From assembly GCA_911728455.2 (NCBI GenBank), contig OU452240.1, positions 2,232,001-2,296,000 of the forward strand: a stretch of DNA of 64,000 nt, in the 5' to 3' direction. Source of the DNA: Marthasterias glacialis (lineage: Eukaryota; Echinodermata; Asteroidea; Forcipulatida; Asteriidae). The position numbers and the translations under genes were made by a program. Positions 21,861-32,546 of the stretch are shown piece after piece; position 1 is the stretch's first letter; the number at the start of each line of letters is the position of its first letter. The notes beneath the pieces are model-generated. The model was not told the DNA's origin. It did not search any database and was given only the letters and a program-made list of their open reading frames with translations.

Positions 21861-22081
21861 AGGCAACCAGATCCCCCGATCTTTGGAGGGGGTTAAGAAA
21901 TAAATGCGGGAGGTACGGGGGGGGGGGGGCTCAAGTAAAATACAAAATAAAACAACAGCACTGAACCGCTGCAGGTTTGCGGGTTTTCCAACATCCCTTT
22001 TTTTTTTTTAAATGCCTGATGAAACGCTCGTTTTGGTACCAGTTTCTCTCAATTGTATTTTGTTGTGCGTCCCCCCCCCCT

Positions 22082-22415
22082 TTTTTTTTAAGTTGCCAGA
22101 CACACAGGGCATGTTAGCCACTCGAGGTGTGGGCTACAAATCAACTGTTTTCCCAGGGGCCATTGCCACCCACTCCTGGGGCTGAAACAGGGTTACCCCC
22201 TTTACAGTCCGAGGCTTGGGTATCATCCATCAGAAGCCTGGCTTGTAGAACAGAAAGCTCTACCTCCCCGAACTTTTACGAAGCAATTATGGTTAAGTGC
22301 CTTGCTCAAGGACACAAGTGTCATGACCGGGGCTCGAACCCACTCTCCGATGACTCAGGCCACCAGAGCTTGAGTCCCACGCACTAACCACTCGGCCACG
22401 ACAGATCGACCCCAC
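22082..22415 (-). mobile_element. tRNA-headed SINE, family S1
   Basis: Reading the reverse strand: head with box A-like TGGCCGAGTGG (22387-22397) and box B GGGTTCGAGCCC, then GACACTTGTGTCCTTGAGCA and the body with CCACACCTCGAGTGGC. The poly-C and poly-T next to it are low complexity. Confidence 0.8.
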
Positions 22416-22889
22416 CCTCCATAGGTACGCCACTAAGCCTGAGATAAGTCGAGGTAAAGTTGGCACCATAAATGTATCCCCCACACCCCAGCGTTAACTA
22501 AAATGCTTCAATCTTTGCCCCAAGTGACCCTTTTTACACCGTCCTTACCTCTTTTAGCTAGAAAATTACTCGTCCTTTCTAATGATACAAGTTTAGCCGT
22601 GGCTCACACAGTGTGGCACATTCAAGTATAAGACGAAAAAGCAGAAACTGTGTGGACGGTCTTGACCTCATTGGAGCCGCTCGGGGACATGTTGACGCTC
22701 ATCCGCCAGACATTGGGAAGCTGGCCTCAACCAAAGTCGACAGATTGTAATAATACGTACACTGAAACCACTGGGCGACATGTTGCTAGGCCAAGAAGCC
22801 AGATATTACATCACTGCATTGTTTTCCAGCAACGTTTGCTCGCCTTGCTGGTTTCCCAAGCGTCTGGAATACGCATTGAATGTAATTGA

Positions 22890-23036
22890 ATGAGAGTGGC
22901 AACATGGCTGCAGTATGCCTTGATAAGCACTTTGTGGGGCACCACGTGTTCTCTATACTCGATCAGTGAAATACAGATCAGTGATTCTGTAACACTCGGT
23001 GTTGACGGAAATTGTGTTGCGCAAGACCACATTCAG
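22890..23036 (+). CDS. Candidate first exon with signal peptide, unidentified gene
   Basis: Opens at ATG with a hydrophobic N-terminus (WLQYALISTLWGTTC) that looks like a signal peptide, and stays open for 49 codons to a good donor, CAG|GTATGC, at 23037 in phase 0. There is one more Cys (residue about 42). I found no following exon and no recognisable domain. The alternative is chance: the frame is short and continues past the donor. Confidence 0.25.
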
Positions 23037-23360
23037 GTATGCCATTTTGTTTTGTATGCCATGAAAAATAGTAGCTCGTCATATCAACAGGTCAAACTTT
23101 ATCTATGATGTATTTCTTATGGTTATAAAATGTTGATTACACAAATATAAAATGACGTATTGTGTATTTTACGCAATGGCATTTGTTTTGCTTGGATCAG
23201 CAATACTTTTATACTTTTCTCTAAACTGAATTTAAATATTTGTTATATCTATCTTGTGAAAATAGTAGCTGTTATTTTCTTCAGATTGTAAAGAAATTAT
23301 GCTTCTTGATTTGTTGAGGATACTGTTCACAAAAGCTCCTTGAAATCTACAACTCCTAGA

Positions 23361-23608
23361 GTTACTCTTTAAATGTAAAAGAGTGATATTTTCACTGGCT
23401 TGCCAGAGTGGTGTCAGTTTGGCTCTTTTAAGAGTGAAACTCACTCTTCAGCACTCTTTTTTGAGTGAAAGTGGAGTGAATTTCACTCAGAATCTAGTGA
23501 AAATACATGTTTTTCACTCTAAAAAGAGTTGTCCGCTATATGGCTCCTTGCAAGAGTGGTATGGCGGACAAAAAGAGTGGTTTTTCACTTTTTACATTAA
23601 GAGAGTAC
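23361..23608. mobile_element. AGAGTG-rich MITE with terminal inverted repeats
   Basis: Ends GTTACTCTTTAAATGTAAAA and the near-complement TTTTTACATTAAGAGAGTAC. The interior repeats AGAGTG/CACTCT words, with GGTATGGCGGACAAAA near the right. Other copies: 50660-50917, and reversed in both dioxygenase introns. Confidence 0.75.
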
Positions 23609-23814
23609 CAAAGGATAAACCATCATGTCAATCTTTAAAAATGTGGATCCATAGTCAAACCCTTTTCGCCAGCAATGGCCTTCATCTCTGTCTAAATCAA
23701 AGACTACTTCAGACACAAAACTGTGATTTTATCCTGCCATCTACTGAACGCTAATCTAGCTTCCCGTCAGCAATGGAAGAAAATGCTGAAAAACAACCAA
23801 CGTGTTTGGACGCG

Positions 23815-24030
23815 TGTTATGCACCATTTTGTCCGACATGGACCGTTATGTCCGACGAAATTTGAATCAAAAGGTTGAACCATTATGTCCGACCCATTGT
23901 GTCCGACAAGTCATTCAGTCCGACCCATTGTGTCGACCAAACTACTATGTCCGTTGGACACAACGGGGTCGGACATAATGGTTCTAAATGGTTGAACATA
24001 GTCCATGTCTGACATTATAAATGGAGCGTA
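23815..24030. mobile_element. TCCGAC foldback element, copy 1
   Basis: The left half repeats ACCATTATGTCCGACCCATT-type units and the right half reads the complement (GGGTCGGACATAATGGTT). The outer ends are GTTATGCACCATTTTGTCC and a decayed complement near 24020. Confidence 0.75.
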
Positions 24031-24976
24031 TAACAAATGCGCCCAATAATTCATCGGTCGTTACAACTCGAAATGGCCCATTACTTTAAAAATAACGGAA
24101 GGAATCAATCGGCGCTTGTACACACGGGACAGAACTAACGGTCTCATGGCAAAGCTAAATCACCGTAAACCAAAGCCGTCCGCTCGCCTCTTGCTGTACT
24201 ATATACAATTTGCATTCATTCAACTCGAATGTCTGATGCACGTGGCTGTCTGTAACTGTATACATTATCTGGCTGGTGGCAGTTCACGTTTCTTTGTAAC
24301 ATGGCGTCCTCGTCTGCGTTTGTATAGAGTAGACCTTTCTTTTGCAACGTCACAGCCCGAGTTTTTTCCCAACCAAGGTTGGAGAAACTACTGGGAGCCA
24401 TTAATGCAACGCAGAAACAGATAGACCTACTCATAGTTTGTAAAAATGCTACACAAATACTCCAAAATTGTTTTGAGTTTGTTGGAAATTAAACCAACCA
24501 ACAATGGGATGTATTTTCTGTAAATAAAAAAAAGTTTGTAAAAAAAATGTTGAATGTGGGCGGTCTGTCAACAAGATTGAATGTTTTGCTAACATTTTGG
24601 CCGTCCATTCCTACCAGCGCAGTTTGTTTATCAACAAAAGAAATATCTGTAATACTAGTTACCTCACTGCTCGCCTTGCAATGGCCCGGGCAATAATTTT
24701 GTTCTTTTTAGTGTCCTGGTCGAAACGATCAAGAATCCAGGTCGTGGGGTCTTGACGCAAAAAACGACTCGAAGTTACAGGGCATAGAAATTTTTTTTTT
24801 CAAAATAATCCGAACTTTGTCTTCTTTGTCTTGCAGTTGCTATTATGAACTCGGTAATTTCTGAATATTTTTGCGATGTTCATCCCGAAAAATAGGATAT
24901 CAATGGAGACCTTTTTTTCCTTATACAAATCTTATAGAAATGCTTTATTATATATATATGCAGCATACCTGCCTTT
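24031..24976. other. No gene recognised
   Basis: A 102-codon frame at 24116-24424 has no recognisable domain. The part around 24290-24430 (AACATGGCGTCCTCG, AGTAGACCTTTCTTTTGC) resembles the TAGACCTT MITE family. Confidence 0.35.
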
Positions 24977-25352
24977 TAAATCCCCAGCTCAACATTGGTA
25001 AACTGACTGTAAAAGCTTCTATTCCTTACATAATTCAAGACATTTGTAATAAAACCAACCTGTGAAAATATCAGCTCATTTCGCAGTTTCTTTTGGGAGA
25101 AAACAGTAAAAACACAAACACAAGGATTTCTGTACGCATTCCTATAGGCAGAGTTTTCCGTCTCGCTGAGGCGAAAACTAATGTTGGATCTTTTTTTCAT
25201 TTATTATTCAAAAACGATAACACTTCAGGCAGAAATATTTCAAGGGCATTTTTCTACCATCATTATATTCATACCATGTAAGGTATATGTAAATATGTGA
25301 ATATTTATGTGTTTTTTTTCTTCTTACCAATGTTGAGCTAGGGCTATATTAA
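24977..25352 (+). mobile_element. Repeat family B (CAGCTCAACATTGGTAA terminal repeats)
   Basis: Left end CCCAGCTCAACATTGGTAAA, right end TTACCAATGTTGAGCTAGGG, its complement. Ordered landmarks: ACCAACCTGTGAAAATATCA, AGAAAACAGTAAAAACA, ATTCCTATAGGCAGAGTTTT, AAACGATAACACTTCAGGCA and GAAATATTTCAAGG. Confidence 0.8.
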
Positions 25353-26202
25353 TAGTGTATCCATGAAACACCGGCACTGCAACGTTCCTTTAAGTGATCG
25401 TTCTGTTTTATGAGACCGTCCACGCCTGGCTTGCATTTTTTCTAGCTATAGGGTATAGTGAAGGCTTATTACTTAAGCATGCATGCGTCTGCTAATAAAA
25501 GTCATTTAAATATACCCCTTTCTTGAAGCGTGTGTATACACGTTATTAGTATCCCCACAGCTCAGGCATTCTCGGCGAGTTGGATTTATCTCTGGTGGGC
25601 TCATATCGCGTCTGACGTAAAGTAAGCAATGATAAGAAACAATAAAACACTCATTCGAAGAATAATTAGTCATTTTTGTTTTGAGGATCGGGCTAGTGTC
25701 AAACGGTGTTGCATCATTTTTTTTTTCAGGGGAGCAAAAGGGGAGGCCACAGATATTTATTGAGGGGCAATTTAAGTCAAAATTGCCTGATTGTAGCAAG
25801 TTTCACGGTGTCCACAGGCTGACGGGGGGGGGGGGGGGTGCGTGCGGGGGGGGGGGCAAGATGTTGCAAGATCATTTTGAATCGAATCAGGTCCCACCCC
25901 CAACCCCCCCCCCCCCCGCTACCCCGGTAATTGACAAGCCTGTTTCGTCTTTAACTGAAATGATTGGTTTGTGAAGTCGTAACAAACCGCGACCTTCACG
26001 AGTTGTTTTCTTTAAATTACAAGTCAACGTTTCTGCAAAATAGAAACACAACCATCTTGCAGGATAATTGTACTCTTAAGTAAACACAATGGGTATTATT
26101 ATAATTGCATCTTGCCGTCTGATAAGTATCATTTCCTTTCTTTCTTGTTTGATATTCCGCACAATATTCAGTGGCGTAGCTATGCACGGCAGGTATGGCA
26201 CG
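25353..26202. other. No gene recognised; paired poly-G and poly-C runs
   Basis: Contains G runs at 25826-25855 and a C run at 25904-25917. Open frames over these are low-complexity artefacts. Confidence 0.5.
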
Positions 26203-26485
26203 TGTATTATGCACCGTTATGCCTGACGACAAAATTTCGAACCATTATGTCCGACCAATTGTGTCCGACAAACCATTATGTTCGACATTGTCCGACAAAT
26301 CATTATGTCCGACCATTATGTGCCAGACAAACCATTATGTCCGACTCATTGTGTCCGACGAATCATTATGTCCGACCCGTAAGGTCCGTCGGCCACAGTG
26401 AGCCAGACATGATCGTTCGTCGGACATAATGGTTCAAAATTGTCGTCGGACATAACAGTCCTTGTCAGACATAATGGTGCGACAC
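26203..26485. mobile_element. TCCGAC foldback element, copy 2
   Basis: Starts GTGTATTATGCACCGTTATG and ends in the complement ACATAATGGTGCGACAC. Between them about eight direct ATTATGTCCGAC units precede the inverted CGGACATAATGG half, with GACGACAAAATTTCGAACCA facing GGTTCAAAATTGTCGTCGG. Confidence 0.85.
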
Positions 26486-28304
26486 CGGGTGCCACTTGAA
26501 GAGTGCGCCACAATTTGTTAGTTAAAAGGTTACCGAGCTTGACTTTTGACTTTTTTTTCTTTTTCTGTGTTTTATGCGCATATAGAGGTTCTTGCATTAT
26601 GTACTGTAGAAATGAATGTCTAGAATTATTATTATTACATATATTTTGTTTTAAATTATAAAAGTTAATCCTCCACTATTGATATGGTTTGTTTTTGGCT
26701 TGTTTTAAACTTTAGTTTCTTTGGTGTGCTATTATTCTCAAAACATTACACTGTTTTTTTTTTTCAAGTCACCATCCGTGTAAATTATGCTTTAAAAAGT
26801 CTGCTTTTTTTAGCCTTTAAGAAAGACTCTGCTAGGGTCGAAACGTGGAGCCATTAAATAATGTTTGCTGTAAAAATTATGTTCCACAATTTGGGTATAA
26901 TCTATTTTTTTGTTTCCTCAAGAAGGGATTCTACCTCCTGTCACAATGTTGTTTTTAAATTTTGTGTAGCTTCAGTATTGAATCTATAAGTTCATCATGA
27001 CGCACTGTGCGTTTCAAAATCCTACTTTGTAAAATTGTCTAAGTTTGTATCACATAAAAAAAACTGTCCCACAAAAACACAAATATAAGTTCCACAGGTT
27101 TCATTTCTCTTTCCTAGTTTCGGGTGCACAATCAGATACTCGCACTATTTCACATAAATATTTATAACATTTGATAGATATCAGTGTCGTATAAAATATT
27201 TATATATTTTTATCCGAAATGTTCACATTATATATGAATTCAACATAGAAACTATGCAAGTATTCCCGTGTTAAACATATACAAAGATCGCGTTTCAGAT
27301 CGTAGTTGATGGATGAACGAATGTTTAAATTTATAATTTCTTGTCTTTCACGGTGTATCAAGTTTTTATTTTATCACCTGCTTTCTCCTGTGAATTTTTT
27401 TTTCTCTTTTGCAAATTGCCAATCTAAGAAGCCGAACCAAAAACATAAAAAAGATTAGTAGTTTATTTATTTTTATATGATACATTATATTGTTATTATT
27501 ATTATTATTATTATAATTATTAATTGTTTTTAGTAATCTTGTATCTGTTTATTTGTTGTACTATTATTCTTTATTCATATAATTATTGTTTGATGTTGTT
27601 GTTTTTATTTATTTATTTCGAGGGGGTGTTTGTTTGAGTGGGAAGACCAATAATAAAACCATGTTGATATTGATATTCAATTTATTCACGTCAATTGTTA
27701 TTTTTATGAAAAAAGTTTTTTTTGTTTTTTTTTTTTTTCTTTACTTTTTCTTTTCAGTTGAGAGAAATGAACAAATTAGAGGAGCTGCTATACTCGTGGC
27801 GTTCTTGTTTTTTTCTTCTTTTTTTTTCATTTTCCTTTCAGAACTCAAAAAGCGTCGGGCACGAGGTTGTGTCCTATATTATATCGGTAAATTGCTAATC
27901 TTCAAGCTGCAATAAATACATATAATATCTTGCGGAGCCTCTCACTTTATAGGTCCGCGCCGGCATCACGCCATCAGACAAGCTTTCTTATCTAATGGTT
28001 CAGACGTTTCGGAGTCCCCACCCAAGGCACATGTGCATCATCTCCCCGTAAGACTCAGACAACTTTAAGATAAAAGTGTAATCTGCCTCGAAGAAGGGTT
28101 TAACTTGTTCATCAATCGCGATTCAAGACAAAGAAAGACTCTGGTTACTGCACACATCTGATATCGTTTATGGGTTGGGCTCCCACTAAGCTGCCTGAAG
28201 ATTTCCCCTCACCACCACCCCCACCTCCCTGCAGGATTCCTCAAATAAAGAAGCAATTAATTCTGGTCACCATGCTACTTACTGAAGGATCGCTGGGCTG
28301 TTCT
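26486..28304. other. Long AT-rich stretch without recognised gene
   Basis: T-rich tracts, TTATTATTATTATT at about 27495, and a segment near 26812-26862 (AGACTCTGCTAGGGTCGAAA) shared with the hairpin at 31019-31120. The 109-codon frame at 27586-27915 is Phe-rich and due to T tracts. Confidence 0.5.
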
Positions 28305-28539
28305 CTTCAAGAAAGCTCAGTGGTTGACGCTTGTGCTCTGCTCTAGAAAGCTAAGGGTCGTTGGTTCGGTTCCCACCGGTTATGTTAGTGGGTTTTGCCC
28401 AACTGCCTGTACAAAAAAGCATGCAGTGCTGTTGTAGTTGTTGTTGTTAATGTTGTTGTTGTTTTTTGTTTTTTTATTGTTGTTGTTGTTGTTGTTTTGT
28501 TGTTGTTGTTGTTGTAGCTGTTGTTGTTGTTGTTGTTGT

Positions 28540-28570
<31 letters not shown>

Positions 28571-28624
28571 CTGATAGTAGTAGTTGTTTGTTGTTGTTGT
28601 TGTTGTTGTTATTATTGTTGTTGT
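28305..28624 (+). mobile_element. tRNA-like SINE (family S3) with long (TTG)n tail
   Basis: Box A-like AAGCTCAGTGGTTGACGC and box B-like TTGGTTCGGTTCCCACCGG are followed by TTTTGCCCAACTGCCTGTAC and an interrupted (GTT)n microsatellite of about 190 bp (28430-28624) with a (GCA)n and (GTA)n interlude. Frames reading poly-Asn, poly-Val or poly-Cys are artefacts. Confidence 0.65.
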
Positions 28625-28825
28625 TACAAGAAAACGGTAAAAATGCACCAAACATTTTTGTACGCATTCTTTAGGCATGGTTTTGGTCTCATGAGACGAA
28701 CATTTATTTATTTTTTATCTTATTTCATTTATTATTCAACAAACGATAACACTTCAGGCAGAAATATTCCAAGGGAAGTTTTCTACCATCATACCATTTC
28801 TTACCAACGTGAGCTGTGGCTTTAA
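28625..28825 (+). repeat. Repeat family B, 5'-truncated copy
   Basis: Runs from CAAGAAAACGGTAAAAATGC through AACGATAACACTTCAGGCAG to TTACCAACGTGAGCTGTGGC. It abuts the (TTG)n tail. Confidence 0.7.
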
Positions 28826-29574
28826 AGAAATACTAAATATGTGTCTTTATTTTCAAAAATAATATTGCATGTCATTTGATTGGTGAAAAATTGTCCTTCG
28901 GGAAAAATCTAAGCTTCATTGAAGGAAAATTGTACCTGACGTTACGACCAATGTTGCCAACGGTTTTTTTGACCAAATTTAATATCATATCGGCTTGCAA
29001 ATGTCAATACTTCTAAACAATTTTACGGTGACTTTTTGAAGAACAAAATTAGTCAGTGGAGCAGATTGAAAACCGATAAAACAAAATCAGAATTCCAATT
29101 TGAACCACCGGAAGCTAGAAATTGGCAGCAGTCCAAATCATTTAATATACTGTAATTAACACAGAAAAATGATCTAATGAACCCCCCCCCCCAACAAAAA
29201 AAAATAATTTAAAATTATATTAAAATAATAATCGAATTTCTCTCTTGGCACTTTCTTCGTTGAGAATTTCTCTCGGTCCATTTGACAGCTAACCACGCCG
29301 TTGTTAAACAGTTGTGCGGGTGAGCCATGTTTTTTATTTCTTTCTAGAGTGCCGCACTGATTTCCATTACGGTCTTCGCCTGGTTTTATATTTGAATGTT
29401 TGGTTCTTGAAAACAAGGGAGTTGGATGGAATGAATGTATCGATCGAGAAGCCTGCAATGCGCCACCCTTTTATGATAATTTGTCTAGTTATTGGGATGT
29501 ATAATAATCTTTTTCCTCAAATCAATGAGGTACCATTGCTTCGAAATTCGTTTCCTTGAGTTATAGGATTGGAC
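28826..29574. other. No gene recognised
   Basis: Unique-looking AT-rich sequence. Frames at 29174-29458 (-) and 29314-29559 (+) carry no recognisable domain. Confidence 0.4.
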
Positions 29575-30195
29575 TTTATTGTACTGAAGGGTACAGTACA
29601 GGATTGGTATTCATCGAATTTCTTTTTCAGTTAATATCAGTCTGAAAGCTTACTGATTATGAAGTTCATACCAATACCAATCCTCCACAGAAATATTTAT
29701 GTCTGAAATACTGACAAATGTGACTCAGCCTGTGTAAATGAGACACTTTGAGGTAGAAGTTTAAGTCCAAATTTCATCATGTAGGGCATCTTCCAAGGAT
29801 TAAAAAGACACCACACTGACCTCTACAGAGTTGACTGTTCTGGAATGGAACCGTAAACTCTGTAGAGGTCAGTGTGGTGTCGTTTTAATCCTTGGAAGAA
29901 GCCCTACATGATGAAATTGAAATTTACAATTTTACCTCAAAGTGTCTCATTCACACAGGCTGAGTCACAAATGTCGTGAAAATAAAATTGGAAGACCTCG
30001 GTTTTTAATTTCGGTTGTAACAATCCAAATCAAAGACAATGTGTTTACATGCTGAAAGGTGCGCACGGTTTTTCACTATTTTCTCCTGAGTCTGACGACG
30101 GATTGAGCCCGAATTGTCACATTTGTTTGTTTCATCACGTATAAATTAGATTTCACAAAGTAAAGAACACTTCGCTATCAGCTCTTCCAGGCCTA
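29575..30195 (-). mobile_element. Repeat family A copy with large internal inverted repeat
   Basis: Reverse-strand family A landmarks appear at both sides: TACCAATCC and AATATTT near 29680-29700, and CGGTTTTTAATTTCGGTTGT, AGCATGTAAA and GGATTGAGCCC complements at 29999-30110. The middle is an inverted repeat whose arms are 29729-29838 and 29857-29963, sharing CACACTGACCTCTACAGAGT / ACTCTGTAGAGGTCAGTGTG and running out to GACTCAGCCTGTGT / ACACAGGCTGAGTC. Confidence 0.8.
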
Positions 30196-31018
30196 TATTT
30201 TTACCTTTAAATAACATCTTCTGTTTCATTCCCAGCACGGTTTGAATTTGAGCATAACTCGAGATCGAGTTTCACGGCAAGAAACTCACAGCTGGGAATA
30301 AATCTGTCGCGTTCAGAAAAGTCAAGGTGATGGAGACTTCTGGAAAGCTGCAGAGAGGGTAGATAATTTTACACTGTCTCAGCAAAGAGATACATTGCAT
30401 TATGATTAATGATATCATTCATCATAGCGCAAAGCTTCCCATACATAAAATTACAATTTATATTTTTGATTTCAAAGTGAATTATACATACATCACAATC
30501 ACCTTAAATTGTAAAATCAAATGTCTAGCTCTACTAAAAAAAAGGAGCGGTTGTTCTAAAAAGATTTGTTATTCATCCCCCCTTTTTTCAAATATTAAAG
30601 ATATATGATCCTTGCTCGAGCCGATTGTACTTTGAAAAAAAAGAAGGATCCATATGTTGAAATTGCTTCTTTTTTTTGTATAGCAAAGGTATTAACTTTT
30701 AAAATGAGATATCGAACGAAAGCATCCATCAACGAATAATAACAACGGTAATTAATTAATTTTAAACGAATTGCGTGGAGCACAATAAATAAACTCCTGA
30801 ATTTCAGCCGGGTGTCTTGCTTGCAACACAGAGACAAAATGCAGAATGCAGGCGAAATGACGCTGTAATTATAGCTGACTTCTGGGTACCAGCTGCAGCG
30901 GGCACTCATTTTCACGTATAGGGTGGGTTGGCCTGGACAATCGTTTCAAAAACAACATTATGTCCATCCGTGTAAAGTCAAAGCGCAATTTATTAATTTT
31001 TATTCGTTCAAAAAATTT
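30196..31018. other. No gene recognised
   Basis: Unique-looking sequence. The 106-codon reverse frame at 30595-30915 has no recognisable domain. Confidence 0.4.
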
Positions 31019-31120
31019 GTTAATGGCCTCACGTTTCGACCCCAGCAGAGTCTTTCTCAAAGGCTTTCTCATTAGCCTTTGAGAATGACTCTGCTAGGGT
31101 CGAAACGTGAGGCCATTAAC
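31019..31120. repeat. Compact ~46-bp-arm hairpin
   Basis: The left arm starts GTTAATGGCCTCACGTTTCG and the right arm ends with its complement (CGAAACGTGAGGCCATTAAC). The arms differ by a few bases and enclose a loop of a few bases. A related single arm lies at 26812-26862. Confidence 0.85.
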
Positions 31121-31499
31121 ATTTTTTTTATTATTAAAAAAAATTGTTTTATTTGCATTTGTATAACATGTCCTTGGGGTTGGTAAGCAGTTTGCAACAG
31201 CTATTTTTTTTTAGCTATGTTATGTGCTCTTTTAAGTTTCGTTAGCTGGAATCAATTCATTTTCGAGCACAAATCACATGAGCTCCGGTCTTACATCAAT
31301 AAGGAACTGTGTTGCGTGGTGAAAAGAATTCTGGCGTACATGCGCCTTTATATTAAAATCTTTCTTGAACGCAGGGCAATATTGGCTGATGCCCTTTCCG
31401 TGCGGTCAGATACTGACTGATGCAGTTGTACTAAATCTCAAGATGCATGATACTTTTAAAATGTTTCTCACTGAATGCAAGAATTATATCTACGGAGCC
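31121..31499. other. No gene recognised
   Basis: T-rich, then unique-looking sequence. The 67-codon frame at 31217-31420 is unsupported. Confidence 0.4.
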
Positions 31500-31870
31500 C
31501 CATGGGTGCCATGCAACTTATCCAGATAACTGGATAGTTCAGTCTCTCCAAGTCGACTCGTTCTATGAAATATGTCGACTTGCCTCGATATACTATCACG
31601 CCAAGACGACTCACTCTGTGGAGTGAGTCGAGATGTCGAGATCGCCAGGACAACGTATATGAACCGGAGAGGTCGACATTTCGTGATAATTGATCTCGCC
31701 AGGACAACTTATTATATGCGAGAAGTCGACACGCCATTATAATGATCGAGCCAAGACGAATTAGTGAGCCTTAGAAGTCGTCTTCTTTGATTCAGAAAGT
31801 CCTCTTGGTGAGACATTCTATCAAGACAATTCAAAATCTAAGTTGCAGTCGACTCGGCGAGGTAAACTAT
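31500..31870. repeat. Degenerate GTCGAC / GCCAAGACGAC repeat array
   Basis: Irregular recurrences of GTCGACTC, GTCGACTTGCC, GCCAAGACGACTCAC, GTCGAGATCGCCAGGACAAC and GATCTCGCCAGGACAACTTA, roughly every 50-65 bp. A short palindrome ACTCACTCTGTGGAGTGAGT is at about 31610. Confidence 0.65.
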
Positions 31871-32324
31871 TGCGTGAACTGGACCAGTGATTTGGCGCTT
31901 CTGGAGCTCCGTACAGCACGAACGGTCATTTCTTCAAGCTGTACTTTGCTTGCGTCATCATAAGTCTCATTATGTTTACTTGTTCGATCTAAACACTTGA
32001 AGCCAATGCTCATTGGTACTTAGTCAAACTGACCTATTATGACGGCAGTGAATATTGGACGCCATAGCTCCTTGGACCACAGGAAGTTTTGACACACTTA
32101 TATTCAAAGTGATCAATATTTTAAAAACAAAATTAAAAAATAGTACTTGCTCTCAGAACATATACACACTAAGAATACGCAGTTCTAATGTAGTGATTTG
32201 TCACACCCAGCGGGCGCGTCTGAAAGCACTCATTGTTTTTTAGAACAGGTGTGAAGAGCTATGTTTGAATTATGAGACCTATTTTACCGCAAGGTGATGG
32301 GGCACAATCTGCAGCCAGCCATGC
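31871..32324. other. No gene recognised
   Basis: Unique-looking AT-rich sequence with no coding signal. Confidence 0.4.
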
Positions 32325-32546
32325 CAGAAACACCGGGGCAAACCCCTCAACGGTAGATTTACTGGAATACGTGCATTAGACAACACGCGGGACCGTCGGC
32401 TTTACGTCCTATCCGAAGGACGCAGTATTTATGTTTGTGTCATGCTTAAAGGACACACTTGCAATGACCGGGACCCGAACCCACACGCTGACAACACCAG
32501 AACCCGAGTCCGGTGCACTAATGGATCAGCCACGACTCTACCGATC
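32325..32546 (-). mobile_element. tRNA-headed SINE, family S1
   Basis: Reverse-strand head with GTGGCTGATCC and box B CGGGTTCGGGTCC, then GTCCTTTAAGCATGACAC, CCTTCGGATAGGACGTAAAG and CGGTCCCGCGTGTTG, in the order of 52390-52600. Confidence 0.75.

Noticed and set aside
26112..26429. A 105-codon frame with repeated NHYVRP-like peptides
   Set aside because: It is the translation of the TCCGAC foldback repeats; copies of the element have different frames and stops.
26203..26485. CRISPR-like look of regularly recurring TCCGAC units
   Set aside because: The genome is animal, the units have no unique spacers of constant length, they are inverted in the second half, and no cas genes exist.
28380..28825. 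Open frames of 78-119 codons rich in Asn, Thr, Leu, Val or Cys
   Set aside because: They are translations of the (TTG)n/(CAA)n microsatellite on both strands. The same holds for frames at 34653-35052, 48152-48498 and 58598-58992.
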